Positions 33,179 to 41,729 of a stretch of DNA of 64,000 nt are shown one piece after another. A program made the translations under genes and the position numbers. Numbering within the stretch: position 1 is the first letter of the stretch; each line of letters starts with the position of its first letter. The notes beneath the pieces are model-generated. The model worked only from the letters and a program-made list of their open reading frames with translations, was not told the DNA's origin and searched no databases. This DNA comes from Solibacillus silvestris (GTDB lineage: Bacteria; Bacillota; Bacilli; Bacillales_A; Planococcaceae). The DNA lies in NCBI GenBank assembly GCA_001586195.1, contig CP014609.1, forward strand, positions 1,462,001 through 1,526,000. The letters run 5' to 3'.

Positions 33179-34354
33179 TTAATGCTGCATTTTTCGTTTT
33201 TTAAATGTTGGCTTCTTCCCGTACGTTGCCCAACGCCAAATATATTCAATCGGACCGTATTGGAAGCGTGCAACCCACCATTTACTAATGAAAATTTGTA
33301 ACATAAAGAATGCAAAGACTAATACAAAGCCAGTTGTATAAGAAATGCTACCGTAAAGTCCAAGACCATAGCTATAAAAAATAAACGTCATGACAATGGA
33401 TTGAAGTAAATAATTACTCATCGAAAGGCGTCCGACATATGTGAATGGTTGTAGAAGCTTGTGTCCAATTTTTGTTTGAGCCATTAAGACAATAGATGTC
33501 ATATAAAATAAGGCAATCAACGCTCCACTAAATTGCTCCTGTAAAACCATTAGGAAAAAGCTTTCTGCACTAAAGGAAGTGGCTGCTCTTGCTACAAGAC
33601 CAAAGAGTAGTCCTACAATCAGTAAGCCGATTAAAAGACGCTTATGTTTGTCGACATCCACAAGCCATCGTAACTTTGCAAAAGCAGCACCTAAAAGCAT
33701 AAGACCTAATACGCCAATTGCTAAGATTACTGCACTTATTTCAAAATTCATGTAGGTCCAATCGGTTGCACGCTGTTTTAAAATGTCTATCAGCGTACCG
33801 TTACTGTAGTTCTCAATAGAAGATTGGATGGCATTTGGGTTTTCTCCAAAATGCTCTTGTGAATGCAGCGGTAAAAAATTTAGTAAAACCGGGATGCAGT
33901 AAATCGCAATTCCTGCACGTAGCAGCGCCTTTCCACTCAACTGATAAAACAAGATAAAGACAAAGCCTGTCAACGCATATGTAATTAAAATATCGCCGTT
34001 CCAAATTAAAAATGCGTGTATACAACCGATGATGAGTAGAATTGATAAACGACGTGCAAAAAAGCTAGGGAAATAGATGCCTTTCAGTTGTGAGCGTTCC
34101 ACAATAATCATCGCTCCGTAGCCAAATAAAAATGCGAATAATGGATAAAAGTTGGACTGTGCAAATAACTCCACTAATCCTGAAAAAAACTGATCCATAC
34201 TACTTGGCCAATAAGTAAAAGAATCTAGATAAAGGAAAGGGCTATGGAATGTGGGCATATTAACAAGTAAAATCCCTAATAGCGCAAATCCTCGAAGTGC
34301 ATCAATAGCCATCGTTCGATCTTTTTCGAGTAAGGGTGTAAATTTTTCGTTCAT
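33179..34354 (-). CDS. DUF418 (YeiB-like) membrane protein
   Basis: 391 residues from ATG 34354, preceded by GGAGG eight bases before; an in-frame TTG at 34369 overlaps that site. About ten membrane segments. The N-terminal RTMAIDALRGFALLGILLVN (about residue 12-31) is the signature of YeiB/DUF418 proteins, related to heparan-alpha-glucosaminide acetyltransferase-type transmembrane acyltransferases. C-terminal DUF418 contains YVGRLSMSNYLLQSIVMTF and YGPIEYIWRWATYGKKP. Precise reaction unknown. A MerR-type promoter with 19-base spacer lies at 34404-34434. Confidence 0.85.
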   Translation of the reverse strand: MNEKFTPLLEKDRTMAIDALRGFALLGILLVNMPTFHSPFLYLDSFTYWPSSMDQFFSGLVELFAQSNFYPLFAFLFGYGAMIIVERSQLKGIYFPSFFARRLSILLIIGCIHAFLIWNGDILITYALTGFVFILFYQLSGKALLRAGIAIYCIPVLLNFLPLHSQEHFGENPNAIQSSIENYSNGTLIDILKQRATDWTYMNFEISAVILAIGVLGLMLLGAAFAKLRWLVDVDKHKRLLIGLLIVGLLFGLVARAATSFSAESFFLMVLQEQFSGALIALFYMTSIVLMAQTKIGHKLLQPFTYVGRLSMSNYLLQSIVMTFIFYSYGLGLYGSISYTTGFVLVFAFFMLQIFISKWWVARFQYGPIEYIWRWATYGKKPTFKKRKMQH

Positions 34355-34403
34355 TTTCTGTGCCTCCAATAAAATACCAATCGTATTAAAATGAATAAGC
34401 GTT

Positions 34404-34434
34404 AGTATAAAGTATGGAGTCGCTCTATAGTAAA
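34404..34434 (-). promoter_or_regulatory. MerR-type promoter/operator of the DUF418 gene
   Basis: Minus strand: -35 TTTACT (34429-34434), a 19-base spacer, -10 TATACT (34404-34409). The 19-base spacing is the signature of MerR-family activated promoters. On the plus strand the inner 26 bases (34408-34433) read TAAAGTATGGA, four spacer bases, CTCTATAGTAA. They match 35378-35403 (read on the minus strand) at 22 of 26 positions. Confidence 0.75.
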
Positions 34435-34463
34435 GAGTTATTTTAATAAAATTAATTTTAAAG

Positions 34464-34497
34464 AAAAAAAGTCTATCATAAAAGATAGACTTTTTTT
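34464..34497. terminator. Terminator of the MerR regulator gene
   Basis: Perfect stem AAAAAGTCTATC / GATAGACTTTTT with A and T runs; the MerR gene stops at 34508. Confidence 0.85.
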
Positions 34498-34507
34498 CAA
34501 TATATAT

Positions 34508-35359
34508 TTAAGGGAGTTCATCAAAATTTTCTTGTGATTTCACCTTCACGCTAATTTTTGTAATATAATTTTTTTCTTCTTTTGTTGCAATTGAGTGTAG
34601 TAAATATTCTTCATGAATATCTCCGTCTAATTCAAACTGTGTGTGTTTTAAAAAATTTAATAAGACTTCATATGTTTTGATAATCTCTTCATAGCTCCCC
34701 TTATGGTAAATAATCGCATATTCACCTGCGGGCTTCATAACCGCTGAAGTGTCCTTTGTATGACAAAACATATAGCTGAAAGCATCAGACTCTAGCTCCT
34801 TGAAATAAACGGACGTCAAAAATTCTTCTTTCGGGTACACAACGCCGTACGCAGCTGTACTTTTCACGCCAAGTTTTTTAGAAAAGGGCGTAGACTGTGC
34901 GTACATTTCTTCCATGGATTTTGACCAATCAATTTTCTCCTCACTATAGACAACAGGTTCAGCGGGTAATGACTTGATTAAAACCTCACCCAATACTACC
35001 TGCTCAATTTCCTTTGTTAAGACAACCGTACGCTCAAGGAATTGCTGAATATCTTGTAACTTTTGAATTTCCTTTGCAACTTTTTCGTGCTGCTGTATCG
35101 CTAACTGCTGCAAGTCTTCAACGTTAGGGGAACTAAAATATTTTTTGAGCTCTTTGATGGGCAGATCTACCGCACGAAGTGAATGGATGGCTACAAACTG
35201 ATCAAACTGGTCAAACATATAGTACCGATAGCCGTTGTCAAAGGTGCCTGCTGGTTTAAATAATTCAATTTTATCGTAATAAAGCAGTGTATCTTTATTC
35301 ACTTCAAGTAATTTCGCGAATTCACCCGTTGAAAATGTTTTTTCGTTCGATTTCATCAT
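34508..35359 (-). CDS. MerR-family transcriptional regulator with effector-binding domain
   Basis: 283 residues. N-terminal MerR winged helix (about 8-75): FSTGEFAKLLEVNKDTLLYY, DKIELFKPAG and NGYRYYMFDQF. A long coiled-coil helix (about 85-125) follows. The C-terminal domain (about 130-283) has the length and strand pattern of GyrI/BmrR-like effector binding domains. Such proteins twist a 19-base-spacer promoter to activate it when a drug-like ligand binds. The gene lies between two such promoters, one for DUF418 (34404-34434) and one for pssA (35377-35407), its likely targets. Confidence 0.9.
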   Translation of the reverse strand: MMKSNEKTFSTGEFAKLLEVNKDTLLYYDKIELFKPAGTFDNGYRYYMFDQFDQFVAIHSLRAVDLPIKELKKYFSSPNVEDLQQLAIQQHEKVAKEIQKLQDIQQFLERTVVLTKEIEQVVLGEVLIKSLPAEPVVYSEEKIDWSKSMEEMYAQSTPFSKKLGVKSTAAYGVVYPKEEFLTSVYFKELESDAFSYMFCHTKDTSAVMKPAGEYAIIYHKGSYEEIIKTYEVLLNFLKHTQFELDGDIHEEYLLHSIATKEEKNYITKISVKVKSQENFDELP

Positions 35360-35376
35360 AAATTTACACTTCTTCC

Positions 35377-35407
35377 TTTACTCTAGAGTTAATCCATACT
35401 TTACACT
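35377..35407 (+). promoter_or_regulatory. MerR-type promoter/operator of the pssA operon
   Basis: Plus strand: -35 TTTACT (35377-35382), a 19-base spacer, -10 TACACT (35402-35407), 80 bases before the pssA start. The core 26 bases repeat the operator at 34408-34433 (22 of 26 identical). It may also control the divergent merR gene by autoregulation. Confidence 0.75.
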
Positions 35408-35487
35408 GTTTGTAGAAAAGAATACAGGAAAAAAACAAGTGATGTTAACAATCGACTTGTTTTTTAGTGAAGATAGGAGACGATTTT

Positions 35488-36027
35488 ATGCCACAGCAGC
35501 TATTTCCGACAATGCTGACACTTTGTAATTTTGCGAGTGGCGTTTTAGCGATTTATACGATTTTCGCACAACCGTTCAGTATAGCAGTACTATGCATATG
35601 TTTCGGTTTATTATTTGATTTATTGGATGGGTGGACAGCCCGTAAATTAAATGCAGTTTCGACGTTTGGGAAAGAGCTGGATTCACTCGCCGATATTGTG
35701 ACATTTGGACTTGCACCTGCCATGTTCGCGTATCAGCTTGTATTATGCGAGTTAGGTCAAATCGGTTTAGGGGTTGCCTATCTTTATAGTATCGGCGCCG
35801 TACTTCGTTTAGCGCGATTTAATTCGACGCAAAGTGATTTACCGACATTTATCGGACTACCTGTACCTGGAGCGGCGATTGGGTTACTGCTTAGTGTAGC
35901 CTTTATGTCACCATGGTTAGTAGCGCTTAGCACGTGTCTACTTGCGTGGTTCATGATTAGTCAGGTGAAATTTCCTCACTTAAAAAAAATCAAAGTAGAT
36001 GAGGAAGAGGTACATGGCATACATTGA
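35488..36027 (+). CDS. pssA: CDP-diacylglycerol--serine O-phosphatidyltransferase
   Basis: 179 residues from ATG 35488, with AGGAG upstream; an in-frame GTG at 35467 gives 186 residues. The CDP-alcohol phosphatidyltransferase motif spans LFDLLDGWTARKLNA and TFGKELDSLADIVTF, which give the D-G-x2-A-R-x8-G-x3-D-x3-D metal site. Five to six hydrophobic helices follow. It makes phosphatidylserine at the membrane. First gene of a four-gene operon (pssA, DedA, GNAT, ABC exporter) behind a MerR-type promoter, so it may be an inducible second copy and not the housekeeping gene. Confidence 0.85.
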   Translation: MPQQLFPTMLTLCNFASGVLAIYTIFAQPFSIAVLCICFGLLFDLLDGWTARKLNAVSTFGKELDSLADIVTFGLAPAMFAYQLVLCELGQIGLGVAYLYSIGAVLRLARFNSTQSDLPTFIGLPVPGAAIGLLLSVAFMSPWLVALSTCLLAWFMISQVKFPHLKKIKVDEEEVHGIH

Positions 36028-36490
36028 TCAACTAATTGGAAACTATGGCTATGCAGCCATTTTTATAGTGCTTGCCCTAGGTTTATTTAGCTTGCCGATT
36101 CCGGATGAGGTAATGGTATTACTTGTTGGGTACTTCACAAAAATTGGTTTATTGCATTATAGCTTTTCGCTTTTAGCCGTGTTTAGTGGCTCTCTTATTG
36201 GAACGCTCGTAAGCTATGGGCTGGGTAAAAGAGTAGGGCGTCCGTTCCTCGATTGGTTTGCCAAATGGTTTAAGCTATCCAATAAATGGAGCAAGAAGGC
36301 GGAGCATTGGATTGTAAAATACGGTGCACCTGGGATTATTGTGAGCTACTTTATCCCAGGAATGCGACATGTGGCAGGATATTTTTGTGGTATGTCACAT
36401 ATGCGACTTAAAACTTATGCACTATACGTAGCGACAAGTGCTTTTCTCTGGAGCCTATTATTTTTAACAATTGGACGAATTTTTGAATGA
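36014..36490 (+). CDS. DedA-family membrane protein
   Basis: 158 residues from ATG 36014, using GAGGAAGAGG just upstream; it overlaps the end of pssA by 14 bases. DedA/SNARE-associated (VTT) domain: FSLPIPDEVMVLLVGYF at the N-terminal re-entrant loop, GTLVSYGLGKRVGRPFLDWF, and the conserved YFIPGMRHVAGYFCGMS (the F/Y-x-R-x-x-P-G-type second loop). Family members flip undecaprenyl phosphate or phosphatidylethanolamine. Coupling to pssA suggests handling of a PS-derived lipid. Confidence 0.88.
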   Translation: MAYIDQLIGNYGYAAIFIVLALGLFSLPIPDEVMVLLVGYFTKIGLLHYSFSLLAVFSGSLIGTLVSYGLGKRVGRPFLDWFAKWFKLSNKWSKKAEHWIVKYGAPGIIVSYFIPGMRHVAGYFCGMSHMRLKTYALYVATSAFLWSLLFLTIGRIFE

Positions 36491-36507
36491 AAGAAAGGGT
36501 AGTTACA

Positions 36508-37062
36508 ATGACAAAACAAATAACATTAGCGCCTGTACGACAGGACGAGCTAAATACAATAAAAAAAGAATTACAAGAAGCATTTATAAAAGGCTTACAG
36601 GATAGCTTTATGGATGCGGAGAACCCGAAAGAAATGGGACCACTACCATCAGATGAAGATTACGAGCATTCCTTAAATGCGAAAGATTCGATCGTACGCC
36701 AAATCATGCAAGACGGGAAAAGAATTGGTGGGGTTGTATTACAAGTTAATGAAAAAACTGGACGAAATGAAGTGGATTTCCTCTATACACTCTCTTCTGC
36801 ACACGGTAAAGGAATTGGCACAAAAGCATGGTTGGCGATTGAAGCGGCGTTCCCAGAAACAAAAGTATGGGAACTGCACACGCCGTATTTTGAAAAACGT
36901 AATATTCATTTTTATGTCAATAAATGCGGATTTAAAATTGTCGAGTTTTATCATAGAGGCAATCCAAAACCGGATATGGAAGGCGAGGAACCTGAATCAG
37001 ATGAGGAATATGAGTTTTTCCGCTTTGAAAAGGTCATGACGAAAGAGAGTAGTGACTTATAA
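36508..37062 (+). CDS. GNAT-family N-acetyltransferase
   Basis: 184 residues from ATG 36508 (AAAGGG upstream). Motif A reads VDFLYTLSSAHGKGIGTKAW (HGKGIG acetyl-CoA loop), and motif B contains YFEKRNIHFYVNKCGFKIVEF. The C-terminal tail is acidic (EGEEPESDEEYEF). Substrate unknown; in this operon a lipid-linked or antibiotic substrate is possible. It shares TAATG with the next gene, so translation is coupled. Confidence 0.85.
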   Translation: MTKQITLAPVRQDELNTIKKELQEAFIKGLQDSFMDAENPKEMGPLPSDEDYEHSLNAKDSIVRQIMQDGKRIGGVVLQVNEKTGRNEVDFLYTLSSAHGKGIGTKAWLAIEAAFPETKVWELHTPYFEKRNIHFYVNKCGFKIVEFYHRGNPKPDMEGEEPESDEEYEFFRFEKVMTKESSDL

Positions 37063-38780
37063 TGCAGGGGAAAGTTTTACAGCTTTGGACATTGATGAAT
37101 CGCAGCCAAATGGCAAGAGGTCAATTAGTGCTTTTATTTTTCATTAGTATTGTAGAGGTGGCAGCTGGGCTGGCTGTGCCGATACTTACGATGAAGCTTA
37201 TTAATCAAATTTCAGCGAGTGGTTTTGCCTTCACATCGCTTTTACCTGTGATTGGCGTATTAATTGTACAGGCCGTGCTGAGTGCAGTTGCGTTTTATAT
37301 GATGCGTCGTTTAGGCGAAAGAGTCGTTGCCAAATTACGTACAGAAGTGTGGGAGCATATGCTGCATTTACGCTTGTCGTACTACGATGCGCATGAATCG
37401 GGTGAAACTATGAGCCGAATCACACAGGATACAAATGTCGTGAAAGAATTTGTGACCGAGCAGCTGGTGTCGTTTGTGTCAGGCTTGTTCGCCATTCTTG
37501 GTGCCGTTGTAGTTTTACTATGGATTGACTGGAAAATGACCTTGTTACTATTCATTGCCGTTCCACTCACAATTTTCGTGACATATCCGCTAGGGGATAA
37601 AATGTTTGACATTTCAAAAGCGAATCAAGATGAACTCGCAAGCTTTGGTGGACGACTAGGGCGTATTTTATCGAATATTCGACTTGTGAAAGCGTCTCAA
37701 ACAGAGCAACAGGAGCTAGCCGGTGGGAAATCTCAAATTCAGCAGCTTTACAAGTTCGGCATGCGAGAAGCGAAAATTGTCGCGATTCTTACGCCACTTA
37801 TGACACTGATGATGATGGTGGTATTAATTGCAATCTTTGGCTACGGAGGTTCGCAAGTAGCAACTGGAGCCATTACGTCAGGTGAACTTGTCGCCATCAT
37901 GATTTATTTAATGCAAATTATAATGCCATTTACGCAAATGGCGACATTCTTTACGGATTTACAAAAAACACTTGGGGCGACAGAGCGTATTGTGGAGGCA
38001 CTAGATGAAACACGTGAAGAGCAGAACGGTCTGCCTGTACCAACTAGTGCACGTCCGATTCATTTTGATAATGTGTCGTTAAAATATAACGAAAAATATG
38101 TGTTAAACAACATGACATTTACAATCGAACCCAATACAACGACAGCTTTTGTTAGTCGAAGTGGCGGCGGGAAGACGACGATGTTCTCGCTCATGGAACG
38201 TTTTTATGACGTGACGTCGGGGCAAATTTTGTATGGTGACGATAACATTGAAACATTTGATTTAAAAGAGTGGCGTGCCTTATTTGGTTACGTTAGTCAA
38301 AATGCCCCGTTACTGAATGGGACGATTCGTGACAATGTTACGTACGGCACGCCAAATGCGACAGAGGAAGAAATGCTGGTGGCATTAAAGGCTGCCTATG
38401 CGTACGACTTTGTCATGCAGCTCGAAAAACGTCTGGATACAGAGGTTGGAGAAGGAGGAATTAAGCTTTCAGGTGGTCAAAAACAACGGATTGCGATTGC
38501 TCGTGCGATTTTACGAAACCCGAGAATCCTATTACTGGATGAGGCGACATCAAACTTAGATAACGAATCTGAGCGTGAACTACAGCTCGCACTGCAAGCA
38601 TTAACAGAAAAACGGATAACAATTATTATTGCGCACCGATTATCAACGATTACTAATGCCGATCAAATTCTTGTGTTCGAAGATGGACGACTGTCTGGAC
38701 AAGGTGCACATGAAACGTTACAACAAACGCACCCTTATTACCAGCAGCTTTGGGCTAATGGTTTTTTGGCCGAAAAGTAG
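37062..38780 (+). CDS. ABC exporter half-transporter (BmrA/LmrA type)
   Basis: 572 residues: an N-terminal six-helix membrane domain (about 20-310) and a C-terminal ATPase (about 335-572). Walker A is SRSGGGKTT (Ser where Gly is usual at the first position), Q-loop GYVSQNAPLL, signature LSGGQKQRIAIARAIL, Walker B ILLLDEATSNLD and switch IIIAHRLST. These half-transporters form homodimers and export drugs, lipids or peptides. Last gene of the pssA operon. Link to the MerR regulator suggests induction by a membrane-active compound. Confidence 0.93.
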   Translation: MQGKVLQLWTLMNRSQMARGQLVLLFFISIVEVAAGLAVPILTMKLINQISASGFAFTSLLPVIGVLIVQAVLSAVAFYMMRRLGERVVAKLRTEVWEHMLHLRLSYYDAHESGETMSRITQDTNVVKEFVTEQLVSFVSGLFAILGAVVVLLWIDWKMTLLLFIAVPLTIFVTYPLGDKMFDISKANQDELASFGGRLGRILSNIRLVKASQTEQQELAGGKSQIQQLYKFGMREAKIVAILTPLMTLMMMVVLIAIFGYGGSQVATGAITSGELVAIMIYLMQIIMPFTQMATFFTDLQKTLGATERIVEALDETREEQNGLPVPTSARPIHFDNVSLKYNEKYVLNNMTFTIEPNTTTAFVSRSGGGKTTMFSLMERFYDVTSGQILYGDDNIETFDLKEWRALFGYVSQNAPLLNGTIRDNVTYGTPNATEEEMLVALKAAYAYDFVMQLEKRLDTEVGEGGIKLSGGQKQRIAIARAILRNPRILLLDEATSNLDNESERELQLALQALTEKRITIIIAHRLSTITNADQILVFEDGRLSGQGAHETLQQTHPYYQQLWANGFLAEK

Positions 38781-38984
38781 TGGTATTTTAGTGTTCAATT
38801 TATAAGTGTGTTTTAATGTTTTTAAAGAGGTGAATAACTATTCTTGCAGTGGTTATATAATTTAAATGATTTACAATATGACCAACTTTTGACGGTCTTA
38901 TTTACGCATTGCGATACCATTACGTGAGTTGACAATAAAGATTTTGCTTAACATTGTAAATAGTTAATCTGATGCCACCCTTAT

Positions 38985-39055
38985 GCAACAATCTGGCGCG
39001 ATTCTTTAATAAGAAAATCGCGTTTTTCCGTTATAGGGCCATATTATTGAACAAC
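38985..39055 (+). repeat. Intergenic repeat R12 (near full length)
   Basis: GCAACAATCTGGCGCGATTC, loop, GAAAATCGCG, TTTTTCCGTTATAGGGCC, ATATTATTGAACAAC. It follows the ABC exporter by about 200 bases, between it and the HAD gene. The stretch 38781-38984 shows no gene. Confidence 0.85.
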
Positions 39056-39162
39056 ACTTTCAATAGTTACACACGTACTTGCCAATTAAATATAAAGATA
39101 ACATCTTGTGCCTATTTTTGTTAGAATTATACAAAAATATATAAATTATATGGGAGATTAAT

Positions 39163-39936
39163 GTGAAACATAAAATAATTTTTTTTGATGTAGATGGTAC
39201 TATCACAAGTTATAAAGACGGCACAATTTCACAAAGTACGATAACAGCGATTAAAAAGCTGTTGGACCATGGATTTAAAGTGGTAGCAGCAACTGGTAGA
39301 CCATTATCAATGTGTAATGAACTTGTCGAAATAGGAATAGACACTTTTATAACGGCTAACGGCGCATATGTTACTCATCAAGGATCTTGCATTCATAAAA
39401 TTGTAATCCCTAACGAAACAACTCGCCTGTTTAGCAAATTTGCATTTGAACAACAAAATGCCCTTACTTATTATTCGGATACTTTACATATGAATGAGGT
39501 ACAAAGTCCAAAAATACAGCAGGCTCTCTACGAAACATTAAGACTGCAGGAATTTCCACCTATTAATGTAGAAGCACATTTGAACGAAATCTATTTGCTT
39601 TGTTTATTTGCTGATGATGTAGAAATTGAAAAGTACAAAAATCAATTTCCTACAATTCACTTTAAACGCTGGCACCCATATATTGTGAACGTACTTGAAG
39701 AAGATGTATCAAAATCCGTGGCAATAAAGAAATTACTAGATTATTTTGGACTTAAAAAGGAAGAAGCTATTGCTTTTGGAGATGGAGAAAATGATATTGA
39801 TATGTTGGAACTTGTGGACTTAGGTATCGCTATGGGAAACGCAAACGAAAAATTAAAATCGACTGCTAATTTTGTTACGAAAGATTCTAGTGAGGATGGT
39901 ATTGAGTGGGCTTTAAAGAAGTATGAATTAATTTGA
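39163..39936 (+). CDS. HAD-superfamily phosphatase (Cof type)
   Basis: 257 residues. HAD motif I is FFDVDGTIT (residues 6-14), motif II AATGRP, motif III Lys in the KSVAIKKLL region, motif IV GDGENDIDML. The cap between motifs II and III (about 80-185) is of the C2B Cof type. Such enzymes dephosphorylate sugar phosphates, FMN or pyridoxal phosphate. Start is GTG 39163, with GGGAGATT upstream. A single gene between repeats R12 and R13. Confidence 0.88.
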   Translation: MKHKIIFFDVDGTITSYKDGTISQSTITAIKKLLDHGFKVVAATGRPLSMCNELVEIGIDTFITANGAYVTHQGSCIHKIVIPNETTRLFSKFAFEQQNALTYYSDTLHMNEVQSPKIQQALYETLRLQEFPPINVEAHLNEIYLLCLFADDVEIEKYKNQFPTIHFKRWHPYIVNVLEEDVSKSVAIKKLLDYFGLKKEEAIAFGDGENDIDMLELVDLGIAMGNANEKLKSTANFVTKDSSEDGIEWALKKYELI

Positions 39937-40049
39937 GGTTTAATTATTATTAAAGTAACAAAAAAATGTTTATCACTATTATTAATTTATTCAAATTTAA
40001 TTAAATAAAGGGCCAGTAAGTTCATATTAGGACATTCATTTTAATACTA

Positions 40050-40110
40050 TTCAACAATCGAGCGCGATTCTTCAATAAGAAGATCGCGTTTTTCCGTTAA
40101 GTACCATTAT
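40050..40110 (+). repeat. Intergenic repeat R13
   Basis: TTCAACAATCGAGCGCGATT, loop, GAAGATCGCG, TTTTTCCGTTAAGTACC; the right end is lost after ACC. Confidence 0.75.
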
Positions 40111-40140
40111 ATGTAGGAAGAAAAGTATTTCTAAATATTG

Positions 40141-40183
40141 AAAAAGGTTTGGTTTTAGGAAGGATAAAACTAAACCTTTTTTA
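40141..40183 (+). terminator. Hairpin terminator
   Basis: Arms AAAAAGGTTT...GTTTTA / TAAAAC...AAACCTTTTTT, then TATTTTATTT. It lies between repeat R13 and ECF module 4. Confidence 0.75.
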
Positions 40184-40333
40184 TTTTATTTGGTTGATAA
40201 ATGAAAATTTCGCTATGATAGAAAATAAATAGCAAAGTAAGATAAAGTATTTTTTGCAAATTATTGTAACGAAAATCATTTTAAATCTATATATAAGTAT
40301 CCCAGTTATTATTTGATAGAAGGAGGGGGGCAG

Positions 40334-40843
40334 GTGGAGGATTTAAGTAGCATATATCAATCTTCTGCAGATGAGGTAAAACGATTTCTTATCTGTTTAA
40401 CGTCGAATGTGGATTTAGCGGAAGAATTAACACAAGAAACTTTTTATCAAGCTGTTAAGTCAATTCATCGCTATAACGGTGAATGCAAAATATCTGTCTG
40501 GTTATGCCAAATTGCAAAACACACGTATTATAACTACTTAAAAAAGGAGAAGAACAATCATAATGCCAGTGTAGAAAATATGATGCAAATGGGTTTAGAT
40601 ATCCCTTCGAACAAGGAATTACCAGATGTTACAGTCATAAAACGCAGTACGCTAATTTCGATACATAAAGAAATTCATCGCTTACAAGAACCTTATCGTG
40701 GAATTTTTTTACTTAGAGTATCTCTTCAACTTAGTTTTAAAGAAATTGGTGAGATATTTGACAAGAGTGAAAACTGGGCGAGAGTTACCTATTATCGTGC
40801 GAAATTAAAACTATCAGAAAGGATTGATCCGCATGAATTGTAA
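40334..40843 (+). CDS. ECF sigma factor, module 4
   Basis: 169 residues from GTG 40334; AGAAGGAGGGGG at 40319-40330 is placed for this start, though the frame extends upstream. Region 2: LAEELTQETFYQAVKSIHRY and KISVWLCQIAKHTYYNYLK. Region 4: LQLSFKEIGEIFDKSENWAR and VTYYRAKLKL. It overlaps the anti-sigma gene by 11 bases. This subgroup pairs with zinc-containing anti-sigma factors. Confidence 0.88.
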   Translation: MEDLSSIYQSSADEVKRFLICLTSNVDLAEELTQETFYQAVKSIHRYNGECKISVWLCQIAKHTYYNYLKKEKNNHNASVENMMQMGLDIPSNKELPDVTVIKRSTLISIHKEIHRLQEPYRGIFLLRVSLQLSFKEIGEIFDKSENWARVTYYRAKLKLSERIDPHEL

Positions 40844-41444
40844 TATTATTAAAGATTTGTTGCCTTCTTATATTGATGAAATTAGTAGTAAAGAGACTGC
40901 TGAAGCTGTTGAAGAACATATTGAACACTGTGAAGAGTGTCAACGATATATACAGAGGATGAAGAAACCAACCACTAGCATTCAAATGATGACAGAAGAA
41001 GTAAGTGTAGCAAAGGAGCCTTTTAAACGGATTAATAAAAAGCGACGTATTCAAGTGCTTATAGCAATTGCAATTACTTTTATGGTGACAATAATAGGAG
41101 CCTGGGTAGTACAAGATGTCGGGGCGGTCAATGACATTTTCTTCCCAGACAAGTGGGGATTGGCAACTGTAACAGATGATATGGAAGAATGGGAGAGTAT
41201 AAAGTTTAGCGATCAAAACTATATAATATTTGATAGTATTTTTTGGAGAAAAGAAATCGTTAATCATGCGAATAATGGAAAGAACGTTTTATTAAGAATA
41301 AAAGATGATAATGACAATATAGTCCTTGATGAAATTCTAGTACCTGCAGGAACAAGTGTGAAATTAGAGGGCTTGAAAAGAAATGAAAAATATTACATTG
41401 AAATCAAAGCACCACAAGGTAGATTTACTATTGTTGCGGTATGA
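40833..41444 (+). CDS. Zinc-binding anti-sigma factor (ZAS type), module 4
   Basis: 203 residues from ATG 40833. The N-terminal ZAS domain has MNCNIIKDLLPSYIDEISS and the metal motif HIEHCEECQRY (HxxxCxxC, about residues 30-37). One transmembrane helix (about 70-92, VLIAIAITFMVTIIGAWVV) is followed by an exported domain of about 105 residues. The inner domain binds the coupled sigma factor. Signal unknown. Confidence 0.85.
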   Translation: MNCNIIKDLLPSYIDEISSKETAEAVEEHIEHCEECQRYIQRMKKPTTSIQMMTEEVSVAKEPFKRINKKRRIQVLIAIAITFMVTIIGAWVVQDVGAVNDIFFPDKWGLATVTDDMEEWESIKFSDQNYIIFDSIFWRKEIVNHANNGKNVLLRIKDDNDNIVLDEILVPAGTSVKLEGLKRNEKYYIEIKAPQGRFTIVAV

Positions 41445-41477
41445 TTGTATTTTTGGATAAGAATTTGTACAGATAAT

Positions 41478-41550
41478 CTTCAGCATTCGGGTGCTTTCCT
41501 TGAATAAAGGAAAGGCTCTTTTTCCTTTAGAGTGCCAGATTGTTGAATAA
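41478..41550 (+). repeat. Intergenic repeat R14 (variant hairpin)
   Basis: TTCAGCATTCGGGTGC, hairpin CTTTCCTTGAATAAAGGAAAG, T-rich arm, then AGTGCCAGATTGTTGAATAAG. The hairpin sequence differs but pairs perfectly, so structure is kept while bases change. Confidence 0.75.
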
Positions 41551-41729
41551 GTATCTGTACCATGAAATATACGTTTTATTCCTGGTACCATATGTCAGTA
41601 AAAAAGATACGTTTGTACGGTTAAACATAGTAGTTCCCATACGAGTTCCGATTTCTGACCATCCTAATAACCGGAGCCTGTATAGGTGGCCCTTATTTAA
41701 ATAAAAAAAGACAGGATGGCGCGAATTAA

